A DNA stretch of 64,000 nucleotides from Actinomadura physcomitrii (lineage in GTDB: Bacteria; Actinomycetota; Actinomycetes; Streptosporangiales; Streptosporangiaceae). Below are positions 36,433 to 44,445 of this stretch, in pieces. Both the position numbers and the translations under genes were made by a program. Positions within the stretch are counted from its first letter, which is position 1; the number at the start of each line of letters is the position of its first letter. The notes under the pieces are model-generated. The model searched no databases and was not told the DNA's origin. It saw only the letters and a program-made list of their open reading frames with translations. The DNA is taken from positions 1-64,000 of the forward strand of contig NZ_WBMS02000031.1 of the NCBI RefSeq assembly GCF_008923205.2, in the 5' to 3' direction.

Positions 36433-36470
36433 GATGTAGTACATACTACATCGGATAAAGTTGCCGTCAA
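36433..36470 (-). promoter_or_regulatory. Aldehyde dehydrogenase promoter with 20-bp palindromic operator
   Basis: GATGTAGTA (36433-36441) is repeated perfectly inverted at 36444-36452, leaving a 2-bp centre. On the minus strand TTGACG (36470-36465) and TAGTAT (36448-36443) are 16 bp apart, so the palindrome covers the -10 element and start site. This is the expected layout for repression. The dyad contains the GT-N-AC arrangement common in GntR-family operators. Confidence 0.65.
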
Positions 36471-36514
36471 TGCGGCCGCGGTCCACGGGCCGGCCCACGG
36501 CGACACGTTGATGC

Positions 36515-36563
36515 TTGACGCGCATCGCGGCGATGCATAGCGTATGACGTAATCTGTCTGACA
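36515..36563 (+). promoter_or_regulatory. Promoter and TGTCTGACA operator for the P450 operon
   Basis: TTGACG (36515-36520) and TAGCGT (36538-36543) are 17 bp apart. Transcription would start near 36550. TGTCTGACA (36555-36563), an odd-centred perfect dyad, lies just downstream of the start. The same eight bases TGTCAGAC sit on the promoter at 44403. It would drive ferredoxin reductase, the two P450s and the genes after them. Confidence 0.5.
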
Positions 36564-36576
36564 AAGGGGTTGAGGG

Positions 36577-37839
36577 ATGGTCGGCTCATCGAGCGAGCGG
36601 GTGACCATCGTCGGTGGTGGAGCCGCCGGGGCCGAGTGTGCTGCGCGGCTGCGGATGGCGGACTTCGCCGGTGAGATCACGATCCTCTCCGCCGATGTCC
36701 ACCCGCCGTACGAGCTGCCGTCGTTGTCGAAGGGGTATCTGTCCGGCGCGTCCGGCTATGACGAGGTGCTGCTGCGACCAGTGAGTGCGTATACGGAGCA
36801 CGACATCGACCTGCAGCTAAACACGCGCGTGAAGAGCATCGACACCGCTCGCCACGAGGTCAGGCTCGACGACGGTCGCGTGCTCAGCTACTCGAAGCTC
36901 GTCCTCGCCACGGGCGGGCGACCGCGGCCGCTCCTGGTGCCGGGGGCCGCCGACTCCGCACATGTCTTCTACCTCCGTACGCTGAACGACGCCGACCGGC
37001 TCCGCTCGGTCATCACCCCGACCTCGAGCATCGCGGTCATCGGCGGCGGATATCTGGGCCTTGAGGTGGCGTCCGTGGCCCGGAGCATGGGTGCCGCGGT
37101 CACCGTCCTGGAGGGGCTCCCGCGGCTCCTGTCACGGGTGACCTCCCCTCCGGTGTCGGAGTTCTTCGCCCGGCTTCACCGCACCGAGGGCGTCGACCTT
37201 CGCCTGGAAGCCAAGGTCGAGCGCATCGAGGACACTCCGGACGGTCGCGTGACGATTCACCTCGGAGATGACGCGCCGATACGGGCTGACCTCGTCTTCG
37301 CCAGCATCGGGCTCTTACCGTCGGTGCAGCTTGGCATCGCGGCGGGCCTGGAGGCCGAGAATGGCATTCGCGTCGACGAGTACGGTCAGACTTCGGTTCC
37401 GGACGTGTATGCCGCCGGCGACTGCACGAGTCATCCCGACGCCCAGGACGGCGGATTCCGCCGCCTCGAATCGTTGCCGAACGCGATGGAGACCGCGGCC
37501 ACCGTCGCTGCCTCGATCGTCGGGAACCCCGCGCCGTATGTCGCCGTTCCCTGGTTCTGGTCCGAGCAGTACGACGTGAAGTTGCAGACCGTCGGCGTCT
37601 ACAAGCAGGGCGACGACGCCGTCGTGCGCGGCGACGAGCGCTCCGGAGAGCCCTTTTCCGTGTTCTACCTGCGTGGGGGCGAGGTGCGCGCAGCCGACGT
37701 GATTTCGAGCCCTCGCGACTTCGCTGCGGCGAAGACGCTCGTAGCCCGGCGAGTCGCGGCATCCGCGGCCGACCTCGCCGACCGGAGAGTTCCGCTCAAG
37801 GCGCTACTGCGGGCGACCGCGGCAGTGCCGTCGGCGTAG
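36577..37839 (+). CDS. NAD(P)H:ferredoxin reductase (P450 redox partner)
   Basis: A 420-residue FAD enzyme of the putidaredoxin/rhodocoxin reductase group that passes electrons from NAD(P)H to a 2Fe-2S ferredoxin. FAD motif VGGGAAGAECAARL, substrate-side block PPYELPSLSKGYL, NAD motif VIGGGYLGLEVASV and closing FAD motif VYAAGDCTSH are all visible. It leads the P450 operon. The matching ferredoxin is at 41282-41605. Confidence 0.93.
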   Translation: MVGSSSERVTIVGGGAAGAECAARLRMADFAGEITILSADVHPPYELPSLSKGYLSGASGYDEVLLRPVSAYTEHDIDLQLNTRVKSIDTARHEVRLDDGRVLSYSKLVLATGGRPRPLLVPGAADSAHVFYLRTLNDADRLRSVITPTSSIAVIGGGYLGLEVASVARSMGAAVTVLEGLPRLLSRVTSPPVSEFFARLHRTEGVDLRLEAKVERIEDTPDGRVTIHLGDDAPIRADLVFASIGLLPSVQLGIAAGLEAENGIRVDEYGQTSVPDVYAAGDCTSHPDAQDGGFRRLESLPNAMETAATVAASIVGNPAPYVAVPWFWSEQYDVKLQTVGVYKQGDDAVVRGDERSGEPFSVFYLRGGEVRAADVISSPRDFAAAKTLVARRVAASAADLADRRVPLKALLRATAAVPSA

Positions 37840-37880
37840 CCACCGTCTGATCCCATTTTGAGCCGAGGAGCCTGAAGAGG

Positions 37881-39125
37881 ATGACCGCACCAGTGGATAA
37901 CGATTTCGTCGTCCCCAACCTGATGCATGCCTCGGCGTTCGTCGACGGGATCCCGCACGACCTGTTCGACTACATACGGTCCCAACCGGGGCTGTTCTGG
38001 CTCCCCGTGGAGGAGAACACCGAGCACGGCGGCGTGTGGATCCTTACCCGCACCAAGGACATCCTCAAGGTCGAGGGCGACGGGGACCGCTTCATCTGTG
38101 GGTACGGGATCTCGCACCCGACGATGATGCGGCGCGAAGGCACCAAGCTCGACGACCAGCTGATGACGATGGACGGGGCTCGTCACGCGCGTGTTCGTAG
38201 GGTCATCGCGCGGGGGTTCGGGCCGCGGATGGTGGCGGGGTTCGAGCCGTGGATTCGCGAGATCGTCACCGAGACCCTGGACGAGCTCGTCGCGACCAAG
38301 GGGCCTTTGGACTACGTGCCCGCGGTCGCCGCGGCCATCCCGTGTCGCGTCATCGCCCGCATCCTCGGTGTTCCGCGCGAGGACGAGCCGTTCATCGTCC
38401 GGATCACGAACGATCTGTTCGCTGCCACCCAGGGTGAAGGCGCCGCCGACGCAGCCGCGAACGTGACGAGGGTTTTCCAGCAGGTGCACGACTACGTCGA
38501 GACCACGCTGATGCCGCTCAAGCGCGAGCACCCCGCCGATGACATGTCGACGGTACTCACGCAGGGGTACGACGCCGACGAGATCAGCCTCCGCGAGTGC
38601 CTGTCCCTTCACCAGCTGATCATGAATGCGGGTTTCGAGACGACGCACACCACCATCGGGCGGTCGATGTGGTTGATGCTGGAGGACCCGGAGATCGAGC
38701 GGAAGACCTGGGCGGCGCTGGACGAGGTCGGTTCCGGCCCGGTGGTGGACGAGTTCCTGCGCTACATCAGCCCGGTCATCGCGTTCCTGCGGGTCGCCGC
38801 GGAGGAGACCGAGGTGGCGGGGCAGAAGATCCGCAAGGGTGATCAGCTCGCGATGTTCTTCACGGCGGCCAACCGGGATCCGGAGACGTTCACCGACCCG
38901 CACACGTTCAACCCGTGGCGCAACGAAGCCGGTTCGCTCACCTTCGGAGCAGGCCCGCACCGGTGCCTCGGTGCGCCGGTCGCCCGCATGGAGGTGCAGA
39001 TCCTGTTCGAGGAGATGGCCAAACGCAACATTCGCCTGCGCATGGCCGGCGAGCCCAAGCGCGGCTACAACAACTTCATCAACGCCATCGCCGAGATTCC
39101 GGTCGAAGTGATCAGCGGCAGCTGA
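37881..39125 (+). CDS. Cytochrome P450 (tandem copy 1)
   Basis: A 414-residue P450. The I-helix reads MNAGFETTHT, ExxR lies in VDEFLRYISPV, and the haem Cys in TFGAGPHRCLGAPVAR. It begins 41 bp after the reductase gene. It is very similar along its length to the next gene; the differences cluster near residues 35-95 and the region after the F-G loop, where P450s contact substrate. It probably hydroxylates the pathway substrate. Confidence 0.94.
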   Translation: MTAPVDNDFVVPNLMHASAFVDGIPHDLFDYIRSQPGLFWLPVEENTEHGGVWILTRTKDILKVEGDGDRFICGYGISHPTMMRREGTKLDDQLMTMDGARHARVRRVIARGFGPRMVAGFEPWIREIVTETLDELVATKGPLDYVPAVAAAIPCRVIARILGVPREDEPFIVRITNDLFAATQGEGAADAAANVTRVFQQVHDYVETTLMPLKREHPADDMSTVLTQGYDADEISLRECLSLHQLIMNAGFETTHTTIGRSMWLMLEDPEIERKTWAALDEVGSGPVVDEFLRYISPVIAFLRVAAEETEVAGQKIRKGDQLAMFFTAANRDPETFTDPHTFNPWRNEAGSLTFGAGPHRCLGAPVARMEVQILFEEMAKRNIRLRMAGEPKRGYNNFINAIAEIPVEVISGS

Positions 39126-39175
39126 CCCGCATCCGGCTGACGCACATCTCACAGGCTGAGCGAAGGAGCTCGAAG

Positions 39176-40423
39176 ATGACCACGAACGTGGACCGCGAGG
39201 TCGCCCTCCCCAACCTGATGCACGCCTCGGCGTACGTGAACGGGATCCCGCACGATCTGTTCGACTACATCCGGTCCCAGCCAGGTCTGTTCTGGTTTCC
39301 GGTCGAGGGCCCGATCACTGAGCACGGTGGCGTGTGGATCCTTACCCGCACCAAGGACATCCGCGAGGTCGACGGCGACGGGGAACGTTTCATCTGCGGG
39401 CTGGGACTCCTCCACCCGATGATGATGCCGATGGAGGACACCTTCATGGGCGACAACCTGATGTCGATGGACGGGGCTCGTCACGCGCGTGTCCGGCGGG
39501 TCATCGCGCGGGGATTCGGGCCGCGGATGGTGGCGGGGTTCGAGCCGTGGATTCGCGAGATCGTCACCGAGACCCTGGACGAGCTCGTCGCGACCAAGGG
39601 GCCTTTGGACTACGTGCCCGCGGTGGCCGCGGCCATCCCGTCGCGCGTCATCGCCCGCATCCTGGGTGTTCCTCTCGAGGACCGGCCGTTCATCGTCCGC
39701 ATCACCACCGACCTGTTCGCCGCCACCCAGGGTGAAGCCGGCCAAGACGTCGTCGCGAACTTGACGAGGGTCTTCCAAGAGTTGTTCGACTACGTCGAAA
39801 CCACGCTGATGCCGCTCAAGCGCGAGCATCCCGGCCAGGACATGTCGACGGTGATCACGCAGGGGTTCGACGCCGGCGAGGTGACTCTCAAGGAAGCCTT
39901 GTTCCTCCACCAGCTGATCATGAATGCGGGTTTCGAGACGACGCACACCACCATCGGGCGGTCGATGTGGTTGATGCTGGAGGACCCGGAGATCGAGCGG
40001 AAGACCTGGGCGGCGCTGGACGAGGTCGGTTCCGGCCTGGTGGTGGACGAGTTCCTGCGCTATATCAGCCCGGTCATCCATTTCGTGCGGGTCGCCGCGG
40101 TGGAGACCGAGGTGGCGGGGCAGAAGATCCGCAAGGGTGATCAGCTCGCGATGTTCTTCACGGCGGCCAACCGGGATCCGGAGACGTTCACCGACCCGCA
40201 CACGTTCGACCCGTGGCGCAACGAAGCCGGTTCGCTCACCTTCGGGGCCGGGCCGCACCGGTGCCTGGGTGCCCCGGTCGCCCGGCTGCAGGTGCAGATC
40301 CTGTTCGAGGAGATGGCCAAACGCAACATTCGCCTGCGCATGGCGGGCGAACCCAAGCGCGGCTACTCCAACTTCATCAACGCGATCGCCGAGATTCCGG
40401 TCGAAGTGATCAGCGGCAGCTGA
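39176..40423 (+). CDS. Cytochrome P450 (tandem copy 2)
   Basis: A 415-residue duplicate of the preceding P450, with identical I-helix MNAGFETTHT and haem block TFGAGPHRCLGAPVAR. The ATG at 39176 follows AAGGAG by 8 bp. Nucleotide identity is very high in the last third, suggesting recent duplication or gene conversion. The pair may divide two positions, two isomers, or two sequential oxidations of one substrate. Confidence 0.94.
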   Translation: MTTNVDREVALPNLMHASAYVNGIPHDLFDYIRSQPGLFWFPVEGPITEHGGVWILTRTKDIREVDGDGERFICGLGLLHPMMMPMEDTFMGDNLMSMDGARHARVRRVIARGFGPRMVAGFEPWIREIVTETLDELVATKGPLDYVPAVAAAIPSRVIARILGVPLEDRPFIVRITTDLFAATQGEAGQDVVANLTRVFQELFDYVETTLMPLKREHPGQDMSTVITQGFDAGEVTLKEALFLHQLIMNAGFETTHTTIGRSMWLMLEDPEIERKTWAALDEVGSGLVVDEFLRYISPVIHFVRVAAVETEVAGQKIRKGDQLAMFFTAANRDPETFTDPHTFDPWRNEAGSLTFGAGPHRCLGAPVARLQVQILFEEMAKRNIRLRMAGEPKRGYSNFINAIAEIPVEVISGS

Positions 40424-40463
40424 CCCGCCTCAAACACACAGAATCGAGAGGGACCGAACGAGT

Positions 40464-41246
40464 ATGGCCATCGACGGAACGGTCGTCGTCACAGGCGGCG
40501 CGAACGGCATCGGACGCGCGCTCGCAGTGGAAGGTGCGGCCCGCGGCGCGTCCATCGTCGTCCTGGACCGCGACGACGCGGCAGGCACGATCAAGGCTGT
40601 CGAAGCCGTCGGCAGCCGAGCCGACGCGTACGTGCTGGACGTCACGGATCAGGAGGCGTTCGCCGCCGCCGCCGAGGAGATCCTCGCGAAGCCCGATGAC
40701 CTGACGACGGTCATCGCCAACGTCGGAGTCGGAGCGCCCGGCGCCCTGATCGACGTCGCGTTGGAGGACGTCGCTAGGGTGCTCGACGTCAACGTCGTGG
40801 GCACCTTTCGCACCGTGCGCACCTTCCTTCCCCGGCTGCGGGAAAGCGCGGAAAAGACAGGCCAGGCGCACGTGGTGATCACGGGCTCTGAGCACTCCCT
40901 CGGCCTGCCGCCGGACCAGGTGCTCGGCGCCTACACGGTCGCCAAGCACGCGCTGCTCGGCTTGGCGGACGTGCTGCGCACCCAGCTCAAGGGCACGGGC
41001 GTCTCGGTGACGCTGCTCGCGCCCGGGTGGACGACGACGCGTGGCGTCCTGGCGTACCTGGAACAGGACCCCGCCGCTGCCGAGACGGTGTACCCGGTGG
41101 CTCAGTCGCCGGAGGAGGTCGCCACCGTCGGCTGGGACGCCATCGAAGCCGGGCACTTCCTGGCTCCGACGAACCTGCACTCGGAGTCCATCGCTCAGGA
41201 GCGCATAGCCGAGATACAACGCGGATTCGCCGCGCTCCGTAAATGA
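40464..41246 (+). CDS. SDR-family oxidoreductase
   Basis: A 260-residue SDR with VTGGANGIGRALAVEG and the active-site set Ser (ITGSEHS), Tyr and Lys (LGAYTVAKHAL). It lies 40 bp after the second P450 and probably oxidises the alcohol the P450s make. The NAG motif is replaced by VIANVGVGAPG, a tolerated variant. Confidence 0.9.
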   Translation: MAIDGTVVVTGGANGIGRALAVEGAARGASIVVLDRDDAAGTIKAVEAVGSRADAYVLDVTDQEAFAAAAEEILAKPDDLTTVIANVGVGAPGALIDVALEDVARVLDVNVVGTFRTVRTFLPRLRESAEKTGQAHVVITGSEHSLGLPPDQVLGAYTVAKHALLGLADVLRTQLKGTGVSVTLLAPGWTTTRGVLAYLEQDPAAAETVYPVAQSPEEVATVGWDAIEAGHFLAPTNLHSESIAQERIAEIQRGFAALRK

Positions 41247-41281
41247 CGTCGACATCTTGCAACCCGGAAAGGGGTACGGAC

Positions 41282-41605
41282 GTGCCCAAAGTGACCTTGC
41301 ACTACCCGAACGGCGAGGTCCGCACTCTCTCCGTCGACAATGGCCAGTCCGTGATGAAGGCGGCCACCGCCAACATGGTCCCCGGCATCATCGGTGAGTG
41401 CGGCGGTGAGCTCACCTGCGCTACGTGCCACGTCTTCGTCGAGCCGGAATGGCTCGACCGCCTTCCGGGGCAGGAACAAGAGGAGGTGGACATGCTGGAT
41501 CTCACCAGCGAAGAGCCCACCGAGTGCAGCCGCTTGTCCTGTCAGATCGTGATGTCACCCGACTTGGACGGCTTGGTCGTACGTCTGCCAAAAACACAAC
41601 GCTAG
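41282..41605 (+). CDS. 2Fe-2S ferredoxin, adrenodoxin/putidaredoxin type
   Basis: A 107-residue electron carrier. Cluster ligands are Cys40, Cys46, Cys49 and Cys87 (GECGGELTCATCH and CSRLSCQ). The GTG at 41282 follows GGAAAGGGG and gives MPKVTLHYPNG. An ATG at 41243 that overlaps the SDR stop would add 13 unlikely residues. With the reductase and two P450s it completes a class I system within one operon. Confidence 0.93.
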   Translation: MPKVTLHYPNGEVRTLSVDNGQSVMKAATANMVPGIIGECGGELTCATCHVFVEPEWLDRLPGQEQEEVDMLDLTSEEPTECSRLSCQIVMSPDLDGLVVRLPKTQR

Positions 41606-41611
41606 GATGAT

Positions 41612-41628
41612 GACGCTCGCCGAGCGTC
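41612..41628. promoter_or_regulatory. 7-bp inverted repeat between ferredoxin and GntR genes
   Basis: GACGCTC (41612-41618) and GAGCGTC (41622-41628) are separated by 3 bp in the 45-bp gap. As RNA it makes a tight hairpin that may lower read-through into the regulator; as DNA it could be an operator. Confidence 0.4.
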
Positions 41629-41650
41629 GGCGAAGAGAAACGGGGGTCCC

Positions 41651-42367
41651 ATGGCGGACGACGTCTCCCTGCGCATCCCGAAGCCGGATGCGTCCGTGAC
41701 CGAGCTTGTCGTGACAAAGGTGCGGGAGGCCATCACCTCGGGCGCGCTGGTAGCCGGGCAGAAGCTGACCGAGCGCGAGATGATGGAGCGCACCGGAGTG
41801 AGCCGGACCTCCGTGCGTGAGGCGCTGCGCCACCTGCAGGCGCTAGGGCTGGTGGAGCCGGCTCCGGGCCGTGGCCTCATCATCCCGGCACTCGACCGGG
41901 AAGCGATCGAGCACATCTACGAGGTGCGCGAAGCTATTGAGCCGACGGCGGTGCGGCTGTTCACGGTCCGGGCTACCGACGAGGAAATCGAGCGCTATGC
42001 GGAGTTGGTCTTCGGTAAACGGCCCTCTGGGACCGAGGTCGCGCCCGAGGCATGGCCTGAGGCGTGGCGAAGGAACCTCGACGCGGACCGTCTCGTCCTG
42101 GAGGTGGTCGGCAACCCGCATTTCTCGCGGCTGATGGAACCGCTTTACGCGCGCATCCAGCAGCTTCGGGGGCTCTCCGCCGCGTCACACGAGCGCGCGA
42201 GAGCAGCGACGGCGGAGATGGAGTCCGTGGTAGCCGCGATACGTGCTCGTCAACCGCGCAAGGCGGAGAAAGCGTCACGGCGGCACATCGAGGCGGCCCG
42301 AGCGTCGGTGCTGCGCGTCGTCGACGAACACGAGCAGAAGGCCGCCGGTCTGCCCGGCCGGTTCTGA
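41651..42367 (+). CDS. GntR-family regulator, FCD subfamily
   Basis: A 238-residue regulator with winged helix VTELVVTKVREAITSGALVA and GVSRTSVREALRHLQALGLV, then an FCD-like helical domain (IYEVREAIEPTAVRLF, ASRRHIEAARASVLRVV). It ends the P450 operon and is not a close relative of the two GntR genes at 2.5-4.2 kb. It is the best local candidate for the regulator that binds the TGTC-N-GACA sites at 36555 and 44403. Confidence 0.9.
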   Translation: MADDVSLRIPKPDASVTELVVTKVREAITSGALVAGQKLTEREMMERTGVSRTSVREALRHLQALGLVEPAPGRGLIIPALDREAIEHIYEVREAIEPTAVRLFTVRATDEEIERYAELVFGKRPSGTEVAPEAWPEAWRRNLDADRLVLEVVGNPHFSRLMEPLYARIQQLRGLSAASHERARAATAEMESVVAAIRARQPRKAEKASRRHIEAARASVLRVVDEHEQKAAGLPGRF

Positions 42368-42484
42368 AAGGTCATCTGTGTCGGACGATGCTGGAGTGTC
42401 TCGAACTCCCGCAACGCGTCCGAAACGGCGTCGGCACGCGGATGTGGTGCGTCCGAGGTCGCTCTCGGTTACCAGCTGCCCCGG

Positions 42485-42700
42485 GTGGCAGGTACCAGCG
42501 TGAGCAAGGGAAGTACGGCAAGCAGCCCGGCCATGCTGTCCCGGGTCGTGCGCGAACTGGACGAGCTCGGCCTGTTCAGCCGCCTGCCCGACCCCCGGCC
42601 TGCGTGCGGTCCGGCTCGAATGCATCCACGGATGGACAACGAACTGCTCCCAGCGCTCGAAGCTCTAGAAGAACAGCTCAAGCCTGCGCGCGCTACCTGA
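42485..42700 (+). pseudogene. Possible remnant of a MarR-type regulator
   Basis: A 71-codon frame encodes SPAMLSRVVRELDELGLFSR and ends in LLPALEALEEQLKPA. That resembles the recognition helix and wing of a MarR protein without its N-terminal helices. No intact gene fits the 420-bp gap between the GntR gene and the convergent DUF35 gene. The call rests on pattern similarity only. Confidence 0.3.
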
Positions 42701-42787
42701 CGCCCGGGCTGAACGGTCCGTCGCCGGCATCGTCGACGATGACCTTGAAACGGCCGAATCCTCCGGACGCACGTGACTGCGCAAGTC

Positions 42788-43201
42788 CTACCGTTTCTCG
42801 AACTGCAGAAGGCTGAAGTCCGCGTTGACATCTCTGAAGGACGCGACCAGGGGCATTCCGATCTCGATCTCGTCCAGCGGGATCGCGAGGCGGGTTTCGA
42901 AGACCGGTCCGGCGTCGGTCTTCACGCGGCCGATCGCGTAGGGAATCTCGTCGGCGAAGGCGGGGTTCATGGCTCGCCGGTAGATGACGAAGCTCCACAG
43001 GGTGGCGAACGGCTCGATCCGTGTCCATGCCTGGTTTTCCGACCAGCAGTTCGCGCAGATCGAAAGGGGCGGGAAGCGCAGCGTGTCGCAGGACGGACAG
43101 TGCTGGGCCACCAACTCGTGGCGTTGGCAGGCTTCCCAGAACGGCAGGATCAGTGGGTTGTCCAGGTCCGGTGTGATCTGGTTCGAGTAGTGGACGCTCA
43201 C
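42788..43201 (-). CDS. DUF35 zinc-ribbon/OB-fold protein
   Basis: A 137-residue acyl-CoA-associated protein. The rubredoxin-like zinc ribbon has two CxxC pairs, HCPSCDTLRFPP and ICANCWSENQ, near residues 34-57. An OB-fold follows (PIAIGR-like PYAIGRVKTDAGP). The GTG at 43201 overlaps the thiolase stop by 4 nt. In steroid side-chain breakdown, DUF35 proteins or domains pair with SCP2-type thiolases as aldolases, so the two here are probably a complex. Confidence 0.85.
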   Translation of the reverse strand: MSVHYSNQITPDLDNPLILPFWEACQRHELVAQHCPSCDTLRFPPLSICANCWSENQAWTRIEPFATLWSFVIYRRAMNPAFADEIPYAIGRVKTDAGPVFETRLAIPLDEIEIGMPLVASFRDVNADFSLLQFEKR

Positions 43202-44331
43202 TGGTTCACTCCTAGAATCGCCGCGCCGCCCTTGTGGAAGGAGTGTGAGGCGCCGAACAGCGCCGTTTCCACACCCGGCACCTGACGGTCGTTTCCGGCG
43301 GTGCCGCGCAGTTGCCGGACCGCTTCGATGAGGTGGAGCCAGCCCCACATGTAAGCCTCCGAAAGCTGACCACCGTTGGTGTTCACCGGAAGGTCACCAC
43401 CGGGAAGGGTGTGTCCTTCCGCGACCCACGCGGCCCCTTCTCCAGGCGGCGCGAAGCCGTAGGCTTCGATCATCTGCAGCGTCGTCAGCGCTGTCGGGTC
43501 CTGGAAGTAGAGCAGGTCCATGTCCTTTCGCGAGAATCCGCAACCTGACCACAACCGGTCGGCCGCTCGCCTGAGATACGGCCGGAGCAGGTAGTCGTCC
43601 GCGTAGAAGTCGCCACGCATCTCACTGTCCTGTGCGATGGCGTGCAGGTAGACGGGCTTGGTGGGGAAGTCCGCGGCACGTTCCGCCGATGTCAGGATGA
43701 CCGCGGCGCCGCCGTCGGAGATCATCGTCACATCCTCCCGGCGCATCGGCTCGATCATGTAGGGCCGCGCGAGGTAGTCGTCCAGGCTCATCGGGTCACG
43801 GAAGATCGCGAGTGGATTGCGCTGCGCCCATTCCCGCGCCGACACCGCGATCATGCCGAACTGCTCGTCGGTGACACCGTAGGTGTGCTTGTAGCGCTGT
43901 AGGGCCATCGCCATGGGGCCCGCGATGTGCATGTAGCCCGCGACCCCGGCCAAGCTGGAAAAGCTGCTGTTGAAGCCTCGCGGCCCTTTGGCGGAACGAG
44001 AGTTCGACCCGTACGCGAGGCACACCGTGTCGGCCGTGCCGCTGAGGATGACCTGTGCGGCGTAATGGAGCGAGAACAGGGCGGTCCCGTAGTCCAGCGT
44101 CGAGGTGAACTGCGGGCTGACACCGAACAGCGGCGCCAGCTCGCCCTCGGTGTTGTGCCCGGTGGCGGACTTGCCGGTGATCAGCCCGTCGATCTGCTCC
44201 CTGGCGAGCTGAGCGTCCTGGAGTGCCGCGGAGATCGACTGGATGGCGAGCTGCTCCGGGGATCGGCCCGGCAAAGTGCCTTGGGTCGTGTTACCGATCC
44301 CCACGATCGCGACCTTGCCTGCGGTACCCAT
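43198..44331 (-). CDS. SCP2-type thiolase-like protein (Ltp2-like)
   Basis: A 377-residue thiolase-superfamily protein of the lipid-transfer type. VAIVGIGNTTQGTLPGRSPE, TVCLAYGSNSRSAKGPR, SDGGAAVILTSAERA and NTNGGQLSEAYMWGWLHL are its landmarks. The usual nucleophile region reads TSTLDYGTALFSLH with no Cys, as in retro-aldolase members of this clan rather than degradative thiolases. The ATG at 44331 follows GAGGAAG; the TTG before it is less likely. It is co-transcribed with the DUF35 gene and likely cleaves a C-C bond in a beta-hydroxyacyl-CoA. Confidence 0.85.
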   Translation of the reverse strand: MGTAGKVAIVGIGNTTQGTLPGRSPEQLAIQSISAALQDAQLAREQIDGLITGKSATGHNTEGELAPLFGVSPQFTSTLDYGTALFSLHYAAQVILSGTADTVCLAYGSNSRSAKGPRGFNSSFSSLAGVAGYMHIAGPMAMALQRYKHTYGVTDEQFGMIAVSAREWAQRNPLAIFRDPMSLDDYLARPYMIEPMRREDVTMISDGGAAVILTSAERAADFPTKPVYLHAIAQDSEMRGDFYADDYLLRPYLRRAADRLWSGCGFSRKDMDLLYFQDPTALTTLQMIEAYGFAPPGEGAAWVAEGHTLPGGDLPVNTNGGQLSEAYMWGWLHLIEAVRQLRGTAGNDRQVPGVETALFGASHSFHKGGAAILGVNQ

Positions 44332-44374
44332 CAACTTCCTCTCGGCCGGCGATGACTCACGAGACTACTCGTGC

Positions 44375-44426
44375 TTGCAGCAGCAGCTCGCGCTCAATAG
44401 TATGTCAGACGTAAGCCGACAGACAA
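44375..44426. promoter_or_regulatory. Overlapping divergent promoters with TGTCAGAC operator
   Basis: Rightward: TTGCAG (44375-44380), 17 bp, TAGTAT (44398-44403). Leftward: TTGTCT (44426-44421), 18 bp, TACTAT (44402-44397), so both use the same -10 segment. TGTCAGAC (44403-44410) and CGACAGACA (44417-44425) cover both. One bound protein could block the thiolase/DUF35 genes and the CoA-transferase operon together. TGTCAGAC matches the site in front of the P450 operon. Confidence 0.55.
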
Positions 44427-44445
44427 TTGAGTCCTCGGGAGCGAG

